DNA of 64,000 bases from Flavihumibacter solisilvae (GTDB lineage: Bacteria > Bacteroidota > Bacteroidia > Chitinophagales > Chitinophagaceae), in assembly GCF_000814475.1 (NCBI RefSeq), contig NZ_JSVC01000021.1, positions 62,001 through 126,000 on the forward strand, given 5' to 3'. Below, in pieces: positions 25,842 to 34,356 of this stretch. Numbering within the stretch: position 1 is the stretch's first letter; each line of letters starts with the position of its first letter. The translations under genes were made by a program, and so were the position numbers. The notes under the pieces were generated by a model, which was given only the letters and a program-made list of their open reading frames with translations, did not search any database and was not told the DNA's origin.

Positions 25842-28800
25842 TTAGAATATCACTTTCAGATTCGCTCCGTAACTGCGGATCGATGGTACTGTTCCATATT
25901 CAAACCCCTGCACGTTACCAGAACCAAACGAACTTGTTTCGGGATCAGCGTAGGTGTTTTCAGATGGAGTCCACAGCAACAGGTTCCTTCCGCTTACACC
26001 AACAATAATGGCACTCATAGGCCAGTTCTGGATCCACTGTTTCGGAATCCTGTAACTCACACTTACTTCTCTTAATTTGAGGAAGCTGGCATCGATCAGC
26101 TGACCGATTGAATTATTTGAGGAATAGTTTGTCCAGTAATCCTGCGCGTCGAGTGTCGGAGTAGTATTAGGCTCAAACTTGCCATCGGATGTTTCGATTA
26201 CACTGTTTGGCACAACGAAAGGTTCACGGTTGTTATATAGTGTTCGTGGATCGGTTCCGACAAACTCCTGTAAGGACATAGTCCTCGAATAAAACACACC
26301 ACCTTTTTTTGCATCAAGCAGGAAGGAAAGACTGATGCCTTTATACGTAAATGTATTAGTAAGGCTTGCCAGGTAATCGGGCTGAATATTGCCATGAATT
26401 CTCGCGATTGGATCAGTAAGCGGATACCCTGTAGCGGCATCAACCACCACTCTTCCCTGGGGATCTTTCTGAAAGCCTGCACCAAAAAACGATCCGTATG
26501 GCTCACCCACTTTGGCAACAAGTGTCGCGCCGACGAAACCACCCAGGCTGATCTGCTCGATTCCTGAGAAGAGTTCCTTCACCTTGTTTTGATTGTGTGT
26601 AAATGTTCCGGTTATTTCCCAGGTAAAGTTTCTGCCTCTCACGGGTTGACCACGAAGCAGCACTTCCACTCCTTTATTGGTAATAGAACCAGCATTTAAT
26701 GTCTGGTTGGTATAACCGGACGATGCCGCAATAGGAACCGTTACAATCTGGTCACGGCTTTCATTGGAATAGTAAGTAAATTCAATTCCAAGCCTGTCTT
26801 TGAAAAATCCAAGATCTGCGCCGATCTCAAATGATGTGGTGATTTCCGGTTTCAGCTCAGGATTGCCGATTATATCACCCTGGGTATATCCCGGAACGCC
26901 ATTCAGCGGAAAGTTGATCAATGAATTCTGGTAGCCGTCAGTTATTAACGAATTGTTCGGATCGGTGGTTACAATCGCCGGCACAAACACCGATTGCAAC
27001 GAATATGGTGGTGCATCATTACCCACCTGTGCTATACTTGCCCTCAGCTTGCCATATGTAAAGAATTCCGGCAACTGGAATAGTTCACTGAATACGAGAG
27101 AAACGTTGGCACTGGGATAGAAGAAACTGTTGTTATCCTTGGGTAAAGTTGATGACCAGTCGTTACGTGCTGTTATGCCGAAGAACAGGTAATTCTTGTA
27201 AGCAAAATTGATATCTGTATAAATACCCCAAAGTCTCCTGTTGATTATCTGGTTTATTGCGGTTGGCCTGTTCAACGAGTTGGCTAAAGTGTATACATTA
27301 GGAACAATCAAGCCATTTGCTGTACTGATCTGGGAGTTGAAATCGCGTTGGCGAACATTATGTCCCACAAGCACGGAAAGGTTCAGATCTTCACTTAACT
27401 TTTTCTTGAATGTTGCCATCAGGTCTGATGTCAGTTCACGGATGTTGATTGTGGTCTCTTCATATTTTCCCTGGAACCTGTTGTCATAGTTCTGGTTGTT
27501 GGGATCCGTTATAATTCTCTTGGATTGGATCTGCCTCCTCTTGTCTGCAGAAAAATCTGTTCCGATCCTGTAGTTGATGTCCAGCCATTTTGCAGCCCTG
27601 TAACCAACCTGCACGTTTGCAATTAACCTGTCGACATTAGTTTTATACGCATCCTCGCCAAGCAGGTACCAGGGATTAATTGTGTAGGCTCCATAATATC
27701 CATACAGGTCATTGAATTTATTCTTGTAGTCTTTTAATTCGAGCAGGGAGATGTCGCGCGGAGTTTGCAGCACCTGGTCGTATGGTGAACCGCTTTGTCC
27801 CTGTATAGAAAGATCACCCGTTGCCTTAATATAATTGACACTGGCACTGCTATAGAAATTATTGGAGAATTCAGTATTGGCACTCAGCCGTACAGATGTG
27901 CGTTGATATTCTGTTCCGGGCATGATCCCTTTCTGATCAACGTTATTAAATGAAACGAAATAGGCAGACTTATCGTTGTTCTGGGAAAACGAAACGCTGT
28001 TCGTCCACGTTCTTCCGATGTCAAAAAATTCTTTTACGTTATCCTCCAGCCCGACGTAAGGTTTAACGCGCATCGAATCACCGACTTGTTGTCCCCACGG
28101 CTTTACCAGGCCATCGAAGGCAGGTCCCCAACTGAAATTTTCTCTTGAATCCGGCTCTTTCTTTCCGCCTTGCCCATATGAGTTCTGAAAATCCGGAAGG
28201 CGTAGAATCTCATCAAAGTTGTATGCACTTGATACAGTGATCTCAGTTTTCTTTCCTCCCCTGAGTTTTCCTGATTTCGTGGTAATTACCAGTGCACCGT
28301 TTGAAGCACGGCTGCCATAAAGTGCAGCAGCCGCCGGCCCTTTAAGCACGGTAACTGATTCAATATCGTCAGGATTTATATCGTTGCCCCGGTTACCCGC
28401 ATCAACCTGGTTGTTAAGGTTATCGCCGGCATCGATCTGCGAATTGTCGATAGGAATACCATCCACCACCATCAATGCCTGGTTGTTACCTGTGAGCGAT
28501 GTGCCGCCCCTGAAAACAATCCGTGTTGAACTTCCCACACCACCTGAACTTCCGGTGATCTGAACACCAGCTACTTTACCCTGCAGGGAATTAAGTACAC
28601 TCCTGTCCTTTCCCCTTGTGAGTTCGTCATTCTTAATAGTGGAAGTGGCGTAACCGAGACTTCGCGCTTCTCTCTTGATTGCATTTGCAGTAACAACTAC
28701 TTCATTCATCTGGCTCGCCTCCTCTTCCAGGATAACAATCATCTTGTCACTGGGAGGAACTTTGGCCTCGTAAGTCTTGTAACTGATAAATGAAAAAACC

Positions 28801-29012
28801 AGTGTGGTTCCTTCAGCAACACCGGATAGGGAAAACTCGCCCGTTTGACTTGTCTGTGTTGCCTTCGTTCCACCCTTTACAGAAACAGTAACACCTGGAA
28901 TGGGAGCGCCTGTCTTGGAGTCAGTAACGCGTCCTGTGAGGACGCGGTCTTGTGCTAACGTATTCGCCAATGCGAATACCATCAGCAAGCATAAGCATAG
29001 CATTTTCTTCAT
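25842..29012 (-). CDS. SusC/RagA-family TonB-dependent transporter (Sus operon 1)
   Basis: ATG 29012 gives MKKMLCLCLLMVFALANTLA and 1056 residues; the frame extends back to a TTG that adds only seven residues. After the signal peptide comes a carboxypeptidase-like domain (RVLTGRVTDSKTGAPIPGVT), a TonB-box region (MNEVVVTANAIKRE), the plug domain (GKVAGVQITGSSGGVGSSTR, ALMVVDGIPIDN) and a 22-strand-type barrel ending SYGANLKVIF with a terminal Phe. It imports large nutrients through the outer membrane in a complex with SusD. The 367 nt upstream lack a regulator gene but contain a palindrome array. Confidence 0.95.
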   Translation of the reverse strand: MKKMLCLCLLMVFALANTLAQDRVLTGRVTDSKTGAPIPGVTVSVKGGTKATQTSQTGEFSLSGVAEGTTLVFSFISYKTYEAKVPPSDKMIVILEEEASQMNEVVVTANAIKREARSLGYATSTIKNDELTRGKDRSVLNSLQGKVAGVQITGSSGGVGSSTRIVFRGGTSLTGNNQALMVVDGIPIDNSQIDAGDNLNNQVDAGNRGNDINPDDIESVTVLKGPAAAALYGSRASNGALVITTKSGKLRGGKKTEITVSSAYNFDEILRLPDFQNSYGQGGKKEPDSRENFSWGPAFDGLVKPWGQQVGDSMRVKPYVGLEDNVKEFFDIGRTWTNSVSFSQNNDKSAYFVSFNNVDQKGIMPGTEYQRTSVRLSANTEFSNNFYSSASVNYIKATGDLSIQGQSGSPYDQVLQTPRDISLLELKDYKNKFNDLYGYYGAYTINPWYLLGEDAYKTNVDRLIANVQVGYRAAKWLDINYRIGTDFSADKRRQIQSKRIITDPNNQNYDNRFQGKYEETTINIRELTSDLMATFKKKLSEDLNLSVLVGHNVRQRDFNSQISTANGLIVPNVYTLANSLNRPTAINQIINRRLWGIYTDINFAYKNYLFFGITARNDWSSTLPKDNNSFFYPSANVSLVFSELFQLPEFFTYGKLRASIAQVGNDAPPYSLQSVFVPAIVTTDPNNSLITDGYQNSLINFPLNGVPGYTQGDIIGNPELKPEITTSFEIGADLGFFKDRLGIEFTYYSNESRDQIVTVPIAASSGYTNQTLNAGSITNKGVEVLLRGQPVRGRNFTWEITGTFTHNQNKVKELFSGIEQISLGGFVGATLVAKVGEPYGSFFGAGFQKDPQGRVVVDAATGYPLTDPIARIHGNIQPDYLASLTNTFTYKGISLSFLLDAKKGGVFYSRTMSLQEFVGTDPRTLYNNREPFVVPNSVIETSDGKFEPNTTPTLDAQDYWTNYSSNNSIGQLIDASFLKLREVSVSYRIPKQWIQNWPMSAIIVGVSGRNLLLWTPSENTYADPETSSFGSGNVQGFEYGTVPSIRSYGANLKVIF

Positions 29013-29379
29013 AGAAAAGTTAGTTTTGTCCAATTAAAATTATCTTAATAGGCAGGAGCATGAAGGTGGAATTACAAAGCATGTTCTCCGGTCATGAAAA
29101 CTTGAACTTCACCGTTTCAAATTCGCCTTCATAAAAATTTATCAGGAATTATTTCCCAGCGGATTGAATCTTATATGAATGGAAAGAAGAAGAAAGGTTG
29201 GAACTGAAAAAATGTTAACAGGCGATTAATTACTTGATAACTTATCAAACAATACTTATCAACACGCTGAAATGCCCTGCTGATAAGCATTTCACGGCTT
29301 ATAGCATATTCCGGTTATCTTGTGGTAAGATATGGTACTGTGACGAATGGTTATTTTTAAAACATGAATGGTTGTACGG
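29013..29379 (-). other. Upstream region of Sus operon 1
   Basis: No gene is present in these 367 nt between susC and the second IS1595-like gene. They hold the promoter region of Sus operon 1. The proximal 150 nt are A/T-rich without a convincing TAnnTTTG box. The distal part has the TTATCAA dyad array at 29234-29262, a possible hairpin GAAATGC...GCATTTC (about 29269-29293), and near-repeats ACGAATGGTT/ATGAATGGTT near 29345-29370. Confidence 0.55.
29234..29262. promoter_or_regulatory. Candidate operator array TTGATAA-C-TTATCAA plus a third half-site
   Basis: A perfect 7-bp inverted repeat with a 1-nt centre, TTGATAA-C-TTATCAA (29234-29248), is followed by a third TTATCAA at 29256-29262. The two direct copies are exactly 14 nt apart. 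It lies about 220 nt upstream of the susC start and about 120 nt downstream of the IS1595-like gene 2. Confidence 0.5.
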
Positions 29380-29991
29380 TTAGTCTGCAGGACGGAGGTT
29401 AATCAACTGGAGGATCAGGCTGTTCATGTCTTCATTCCGGTAGTTATATCTGAATTCACATTCTTTGATGTGGAGGTAAATCGTGTTCCTGTTCAGTCCC
29501 CTGAATTTCAACAAACGGTTTTTGGTCAGCCCCCAGAATCCTGAGATTTCATCCATTACTGCACGGCCGTTGCCATTCGCGGATTGGTCGAGGCGGTAAA
29601 TTTTCCAGTTGCTGATATCAACGACTGCCTGCATGAGACTGCTCTTCTCTTTCATCTGTTCAGGATCCATTTTATTCAAATCGGAAATCTGGTCCCTGTT
29701 CATACTTTCAAGCGCAGAAGTATAGATGTGATTATTCCATTTACTGAATGCAAAAAAAACTGAAGAAGGTATGTTGCTGTTATCGTTCCGATGTGGGAAA
29801 AATGGATGTTCCTTCTCGCAACTGCTGGCGATCTTTCTCCGGATCATTTTCAGATACGCATTGATCGTAATCCTGCTGACCCCGGTAATATGTGATATCT
29901 GGGTGGCCGTGAGGTCCTCACAGAAAAGATAAACTATCTCGCGACACTTGCGCTCGGTAAGATGCGCTCCCTTAAGCATTCTATTTTTCAT
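29380..29991 (-). CDS. IS1595-like transposase-derived protein without catalytic residues (copy 2)
   Basis: The 203-residue protein is a clear paralogue of the one at 22769-23419: an identical start MKNRMLKGAHL, the helix-turn-helix ERKCREIVYLFCEDLTATQI, and a near-identical C-terminus (ISGFWGLTKNRLLKFRGLNR, YLHIKECEFRYNYRNEDM). The same catalytic loss is seen: Ser replaces Glu in I-E-x-F-W and the D-E-x-Y-F-G segment is missing. A possible second Asp remains in QAVVDISNWKIY. The middle third has diverged and differs in length. It lies immediately upstream of Sus operon 1 on the same strand, the position a local transcription regulator would take. Regulation is inferred only. Confidence 0.75.
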   Translation of the reverse strand: MKNRMLKGAHLTERKCREIVYLFCEDLTATQISHITGVSRITINAYLKMIRRKIASSCEKEHPFFPHRNDNSNIPSSVFFAFSKWNNHIYTSALESMNRDQISDLNKMDPEQMKEKSSLMQAVVDISNWKIYRLDQSANGNGRAVMDEISGFWGLTKNRLLKFRGLNRNTIYLHIKECEFRYNYRNEDMNSLILQLINLRPAD

Positions 29992-30126
29992 CGTTTTGGT
30001 TGAAGGGTAAAGACAACAGATAGAATACTAATACATCATTCACTCATGAAATTGATGATAAATCATGAAAACATAAACACAATATATATGAGCGGGTCAG
30101 ACAAGATAAGGGAGATGCACGGACTT

Positions 30127-32193
30127 CTAATTTTCCAGCATTGTCATGAGACGGTCACGAACTTTTTCTGCATTTGGCAGCATAGCTGATTCCAGGATGG
30201 TATTCATCGGAACAGCAGGAAGATTCAGAGCTCCCATAACTTCAACAGGAGCATCAAGCCAACGAAAACATTTTTGTGAAATGCGTGCGGCCAGTGCTTC
30301 TGCGAAAGAGTTGTTTTGCTGTTCTTCAGTTAGCACCAGGCACTTACCATGCTTTTTTACAGTTTCGAAAACAAGGTCTTCATCAAGCGGATACAGGCAT
30401 CGCAGGTCAACTACTTCAACCTGTCCGGGCAACGCAGTTGCCGCAGCTTTCGCCCAATAAACACCCATGCCATAAGTAATGACGCAACAACTGTCTCCTT
30501 CTTCAACGCGAAGCTGGAACGCAGGTAAAACAATGGCTGCTTTCCCGAGAGGCAGGATATAATTTTCATCGGGTTCCACTGTGCGGGCAGACTCCGTTCC
30601 CGGTACCTTACTCCAGTAAAGCCCTTTATGTTCCAACATTACGACCGGATTAGGATCGAGAAATGCCGCTTTCATTAAACCTTTCATATCCGCAGCGTTT
30701 GACGGATATACAACTTTGATGCCCTTTATAGACAACAATGTTGTTTCAATGCATCCACTATGATAGGGACCACCTCCGCCGTATGCACCAACAGGGACTC
30801 TGATGAGTGCCTGGACCGGAAATTTTCCGCAGGTCAGGTAACAGGATTTTGAAATTTCCGTTACCAGTTGATTAAAGCCAGGATAGATATAATCCCCAAA
30901 CTGCACTTCAACAATCGGCTTCAGCCCTGTGGCACTCATTCCAACAGTTGATCCTATAATATAAGCTTCCTGTATGGCAGTATTGAAAACGCGGTGATCG
31001 CCGAACTGGTCAGCAAGTGTCGCGGCTTCCCGGAACACACCACCTAACCTTTTCCCGACGTCCTGTCCATAAAGTATCGCTTCGGGATATTGTGCCATAA
31101 TTTCACGGATGGCGAAAAGGGCGGCATCTACCATCATGATCCTGTCACGCCCCTGCGGTTCCCGGATTCCTGATTCTGTAATTACCGGGGTCGGAACAAA
31201 AATATACTCGCCCACTTTTGCAGGATCGGGCTCAGGCGCAGCAATAGCCAACTGGAAGGCTTCTGAAATTGTATTCGCTGCATCATGCTCCAGGTCAAGA
31301 ATTAACTCTTCCCCCGCACCATGCTCCAGCAGGTAATTTCTTAAAAGTATCCGGGGATCACGTGTCGCATGTGCATCAAGGTCGGCATCACTTCGGTAAA
31401 ACTCCTTTCTTACCCCGCTTGTGTGATGACCCAGCAAAGGGACATTTGCCTGTACCAGGTGCGGCCTTCGGTTATGCCTTACTGATTGTACGATCTTTCC
31501 CATTGCATGGAAGCTTTCAACAAAATCACTTCCATTGATCCGTGACCTTTCCATACCGTAAAATCCGCCTGCATATTCATAAGCGTCCATTGCCCTGGAT
31601 TCTTCTGCACAGACGCTGATGCCCCAACGATTGTCCTGTATCAGGTAAATGATCGGCAACTGTTTCAACACTGCGAACTGGAGTGCCTCACTCACTTCTC
31701 CTTCGGTTATGCTGGCATCTCCGAGTGAACAAACAACTACCGGTAATGAACCATCCCCGTTCTTCCGTAAGGTTGACGGCAGATATTTCTCCCGGAACTG
31801 CAGGCCTTGCGCGATGCCGGTAGTTGGGATCACCTGCATGCCGGTTGCACTGCTCTGGTGGATAATGGTTGGCTTGTCCGGGCCTGAATAGTTCGGATGT
31901 GAGTAATATTCCCTCCCGCCCGTGAAAGGGTCGTTGGCCTTAGCCAGCAGCTGAAGCATTAGTTCGTATGGAGAAAAACCAAGTCCTAGTAAAAGACTTT
32001 CATCACGGTAATATGGACTTACATAGTCTGCAGGTTGCAGGTGATATGCTGTGGCCAGTTGAATGGCTTCATGGCCGCGGGAAGTGGAGTGAACGTATTT
32101 ACAGATAGACCGATGCTGTTCGTAGGTCACCGCCATATTGTTTACAAGGCACATATGGCGGTAAGCCTGCAATAGAGTTTCTTTGGCAATCAT
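30127..32193 (-). CDS. Fused 2-oxoacid dehydrogenase E1 (alpha + beta), second paralogue
   Basis: ATG 32193 gives 688 residues; an upstream codon at 32214 lies inside an exact -7 box and is rejected. The alpha half (about 1-340) has STSRGHEAIQLATAYHL and the ThDP motif GDASITEGEVSEALQFA ending IQDNRWGIS with the canonical Asn. The beta half (about 355-688) has ILYGQDVGKRLGGVFREA, FNTAIQEAYIIGSTVGMS and the C-terminal transketolase domain. It shares the fused layout of the larger E1 at 6612-9005 but is shorter and diverged. It may serve a different 2-oxoacid (pyruvate, branched-chain or acetoin type). No E2/E3 is adjacent. Confidence 0.88.
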   Translation of the reverse strand: MIAKETLLQAYRHMCLVNNMAVTYEQHRSICKYVHSTSRGHEAIQLATAYHLQPADYVSPYYRDESLLLGLGFSPYELMLQLLAKANDPFTGGREYYSHPNYSGPDKPTIIHQSSATGMQVIPTTGIAQGLQFREKYLPSTLRKNGDGSLPVVVCSLGDASITEGEVSEALQFAVLKQLPIIYLIQDNRWGISVCAEESRAMDAYEYAGGFYGMERSRINGSDFVESFHAMGKIVQSVRHNRRPHLVQANVPLLGHHTSGVRKEFYRSDADLDAHATRDPRILLRNYLLEHGAGEELILDLEHDAANTISEAFQLAIAAPEPDPAKVGEYIFVPTPVITESGIREPQGRDRIMMVDAALFAIREIMAQYPEAILYGQDVGKRLGGVFREAATLADQFGDHRVFNTAIQEAYIIGSTVGMSATGLKPIVEVQFGDYIYPGFNQLVTEISKSCYLTCGKFPVQALIRVPVGAYGGGGPYHSGCIETTLLSIKGIKVVYPSNAADMKGLMKAAFLDPNPVVMLEHKGLYWSKVPGTESARTVEPDENYILPLGKAAIVLPAFQLRVEEGDSCCVITYGMGVYWAKAAATALPGQVEVVDLRCLYPLDEDLVFETVKKHGKCLVLTEEQQNNSFAEALAARISQKCFRWLDAPVEVMGALNLPAVPMNTILESAMLPNAEKVRDRLMTMLEN

Positions 32194-32211
32194 AACAGGT
32201 GCAATCGGAAG

Positions 32212-32219
32212 CAAATATA
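32212..32219 (-). promoter_or_regulatory. -7 promoter element of the second E1 gene
   Basis: Read on the minus strand, TATATTTG is an exact TAnnTTTG match, 18 nt before ATG 32193. It rules out the in-frame codon at 32214 as the start. Confidence 0.6.
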
Positions 32220-32250
32220 AACGAACACCTGTTAGTTTTACGACTCCGGT

Positions 32251-32862
32251 TTATTTTATTTCAATGTTAAACATGGATTTATCGTCCATGAACCCTTCCA
32301 GTTCATCTCCGACAACGCATTCTCCAACTCCATCGGGTGTACCGGTAAATACGAGATCCCCAATGTTTACACTGAAATAATTGGAAATATGTGCAACTAT
32401 TTTGTCAAAGTTGAAGATCATCGATCCTGAGTTTCCGATCTGGACCTGCTCCTTGTTTTTCTGCAGGCTAAAGTTGATGTCTTTCTTATTCTTGACCTCT
32501 TCAAGGTTAACCCATTTGCCAATAACAGCTGAATTGTCCCATGATTTTGCTTTCTCCCAGGGTAGCCCCTTTTCCTTGAGCTCGGCCTGGATATCACGGG
32601 CTGTAAAATCGATACCGACAGTTACAGCATCATAATATTTACTTGCGTAGCGGTCCTGGATATATTTGCCGTTTTTGCAAATCCTTAATACCAGTTCGCA
32701 TTCATAATGTAGTTCGTTTGTGAATTCCGGGTAATAGAAGGGTGTATGCGATTGCAGCAATGCGCTTTTTGGTTTCATGAACACGACCGGTTCGAAAGGA
32801 ACTTCGTTTCCCAATTCCTTGGCGTGTGCAACATAGTTACGGCCTATGCAGAATATTTTCAT
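32251..32862 (-). CDS. Fumarylacetoacetate hydrolase-family enzyme
   Basis: With ATG 32862 (MKIFCIGRNYVAHAKELGNE) the protein has 203 residues; a GTG two codons earlier is possible. FAH-fold motifs are the metal-binding pair in HYECELVLRI (Glu-x-Glu), VGIDFTARDIQ with the metal Asp, and the lysine in GLPWEKAKSWDNSAVIG. VFTGTPDGVGE closes the core. Single-domain members act as acylpyruvases or oxaloacetate tautomerases/decarboxylases. It probably uses Mg2+ and acts in the cytoplasm on small 2-oxo acids. Its position between the E1 gene and pth gives no firm pathway. Confidence 0.88.
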   Translation of the reverse strand: MKIFCIGRNYVAHAKELGNEVPFEPVVFMKPKSALLQSHTPFYYPEFTNELHYECELVLRICKNGKYIQDRYASKYYDAVTVGIDFTARDIQAELKEKGLPWEKAKSWDNSAVIGKWVNLEEVKNKKDINFSLQKNKEQVQIGNSGSMIFNFDKIVAHISNYFSVNIGDLVFTGTPDGVGECVVGDELEGFMDDKSMFNIEIK

Positions 32863-32996
32863 ATTCACTAAGGGTTTAATGATTGAACAATCATAGATTA
32901 CAATTGGACCTCTCCGGCCCAGGATTCACATAGGTTGTATTGAATAAGAAGAGTAAGTCTCCAGGGTTTGCGAAAATAACTATTCATATACAATAA

Positions 32997-33575
32997 TCAT
33001 AACTTGAAGACCATATTATTGTAGAGGTTCATAGTTCTTGCCAGTCCCGTGAGTACAAATTGCTCAGCCAGCTCAACACTTTTTTCCATTTTTTGCACTA
33101 CCAGGGGCCATTCTTCCGAGGTCCATTTGTTAAGTACAAAATCCGCCTGCCGGCCTTTCGGATAGTTGTTACCGATACCAAACCTCAATTTGGGGTATTC
33201 GGTTGTTCCTAAAAGTTCCTGAATGCTACGAAGGCCGTTGTGTCCACCATCGCTTCCACCGCCCCGGATCCGCAGACGCTCCAGAGGTAAAGCCAGATCA
33301 TCTACCACTACCAGCAAGTTCTCCAGGGGAATATTTTCCTTGTCACGCCAGTACTTAACCGCTTTCCCGCTCAGGTTCATGTAGGTGGTCGGTTTAATAC
33401 AGACCAGTTGCCTGCCCTTGATTTTGATCTCCGCAACGTCTGCAAGCCGGTCTGCCCGGAAACTGCCTTCATATTTCTTTACCAGCGTGTCTACAATATC
33501 AAACCCGATATTATGCCGGGTCTGGGCATATTCACTACCGATGTTCCCCAATCCGACGATCAGAAATTTGCTCAT
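32997..33575 (-). CDS. pth: Peptidyl-tRNA hydrolase
   Basis: ATG 33575 gives MSKFLIVGLGNIGSEYAQTR and 192 residues; a Met three codons earlier is less likely. The catalytic His is in TRHNIGFDIVD (about residue 21), the substrate-binding Asn in GLGN, and PTTYMNLSGKAVKYW and VVDDLALPLERLRIRGGGSD are characteristic. Pth recycles peptidyl-tRNA released from stalled ribosomes. It lies downstream of rplY and prs in the same orientation, a common Bacteroidota arrangement, although a terminator separates it from rplY. A -7-like TATCTTTC lies at 33600-33607. Confidence 0.97.
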   Translation of the reverse strand: MSKFLIVGLGNIGSEYAQTRHNIGFDIVDTLVKKYEGSFRADRLADVAEIKIKGRQLVCIKPTTYMNLSGKAVKYWRDKENIPLENLLVVVDDLALPLERLRIRGGGSDGGHNGLRSIQELLGTTEYPKLRFGIGNNYPKGRQADFVLNKWTSEEWPLVVQKMEKSVELAEQFVLTGLARTMNLYNNMVFKL

Positions 33576-33614
33576 TCCAGTCACTTAATAATTCCTACGG
33601 AAAGATAATAGAAA

Positions 33615-33635
33615 GTCAAAAGTAAAAAGTCAAAA
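33615..33635. repeat. A-rich heptad repeat (3 x 7 nt)
   Basis: Three tandem heptads, GTCAAAA-GTAAAAA-GTCAAAA, lie in the pth-rplY gap. The same heptad family recurs in the inverted repeat at 52291-52390. Confidence 0.6.
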
Positions 33636-33677
33636 TTTTCAAAGTATAAGCGGTAAATCGGTATTATTCGCAGGCAA

Positions 33678-33713
33678 ATAAAAAAAGGGTGTCCGATACG
33701 GAACACCCTTTTT
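33678..33713 (-). terminator. Terminator of the prs-rplY transcript
   Basis: Read on the minus strand, a stem GGGTGT/ACACCC extended by CCG/CGG around an ATA-type loop with one bulge is followed by seven T residues. A-runs and T-runs flank both sides, so it may also act in the other direction. Confidence 0.88.
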
Positions 33714-33748
33714 AAACTATTAGCCTTAAGGTAGTTATCTACCCTGAA

Positions 33749-34333
33749 TTACTTCTTGCCTTTTTCAGCGGCTGCTTCTTCCTGCTTCAGCTGACGAGTC
33801 ATAACGATTGACGCAATGGGAATACGGGGAGAGTTCAGGATCTCCATGTTATCTGCCTTTACATCTTCAACACGTACGTTTTCGTTCAGACCGAGCGTGG
33901 AAATATCCATTTCTATGCTTTCCCTCAGGTATTTAGGAAGCGTCTTAACTTTCAGCGATTTGATCTTGGTGATCAGTTTACCACCTTCTTTAACCCCGAT
34001 AGGTGAACCAGTCAGGTGCAGCGGCAGAGAGGCGATGACTTTTTTGTCTTCAACCAGCTCAAGCAGGTCCACGTGGATCAGCTCATCAGATACTTTGTCA
34101 AATTGCAGGTCCTTCAGAATGCAGCGGTAAGATTTTCCGTCTACCTTAACTTCTGCAAGGATAAATTCCGGTGTGTAAACAAGCGATTTGAAAGCCCGTG
34201 CAGGAGCAACAAAGTTAACTTCCTGCGCACCCCCGTAAATTACACCTGGCACTTTTTCCTCAGAGCGAAGCTGGCGGGTGGCTTTTTTGCCGGTTTCGGT
34301 CCTGAGTTGTCCTTCGATTGTAATTGTCTTCAT
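33749..34333 (-). CDS. rplY: Ribosomal protein bL25 (Ctc form)
   Basis: The 194-residue protein has the L25 beta-barrel: MKTITIEGQLRTETGKKATR, RSEEKVPGVIYGG, and the 5S-rRNA-binding YRCILKDLQFDKVSDELIHV with DLLEL. It also has the C-terminal TL5/Ctc domain (LTGSPIGVKEGGKLITKIKS) and a lysine/glutamate-rich tail. This two-domain length is normal for the Ctc type. It binds 5S rRNA in the 50S subunit. It lies 23 nt after prs and is probably co-transcribed with it. Confidence 0.97.
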   Translation of the reverse strand: MKTITIEGQLRTETGKKATRQLRSEEKVPGVIYGGAQEVNFVAPARAFKSLVYTPEFILAEVKVDGKSYRCILKDLQFDKVSDELIHVDLLELVEDKKVIASLPLHLTGSPIGVKEGGKLITKIKSLKVKTLPKYLRESIEMDISTLGLNENVRVEDVKADNMEILNSPRIPIASIVMTRQLKQEEAAAEKGKK

Positions 34334-34356
34334 TGTTGATTGTATTAATAAAATTC

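Noticed and set aside
22721-29991. A composite transposon made by the two IS1595-like genes and Sus operon 1
   Set aside because: Both copies lack catalytic residues, no terminal inverted repeats or target duplications were found, and the proteins have diverged; domestication fits better.
32194-32214. Earlier start for the second fused E1
   Set aside because: That codon sits inside the -7 box TATATTTG; ATG 32193 is downstream of it.
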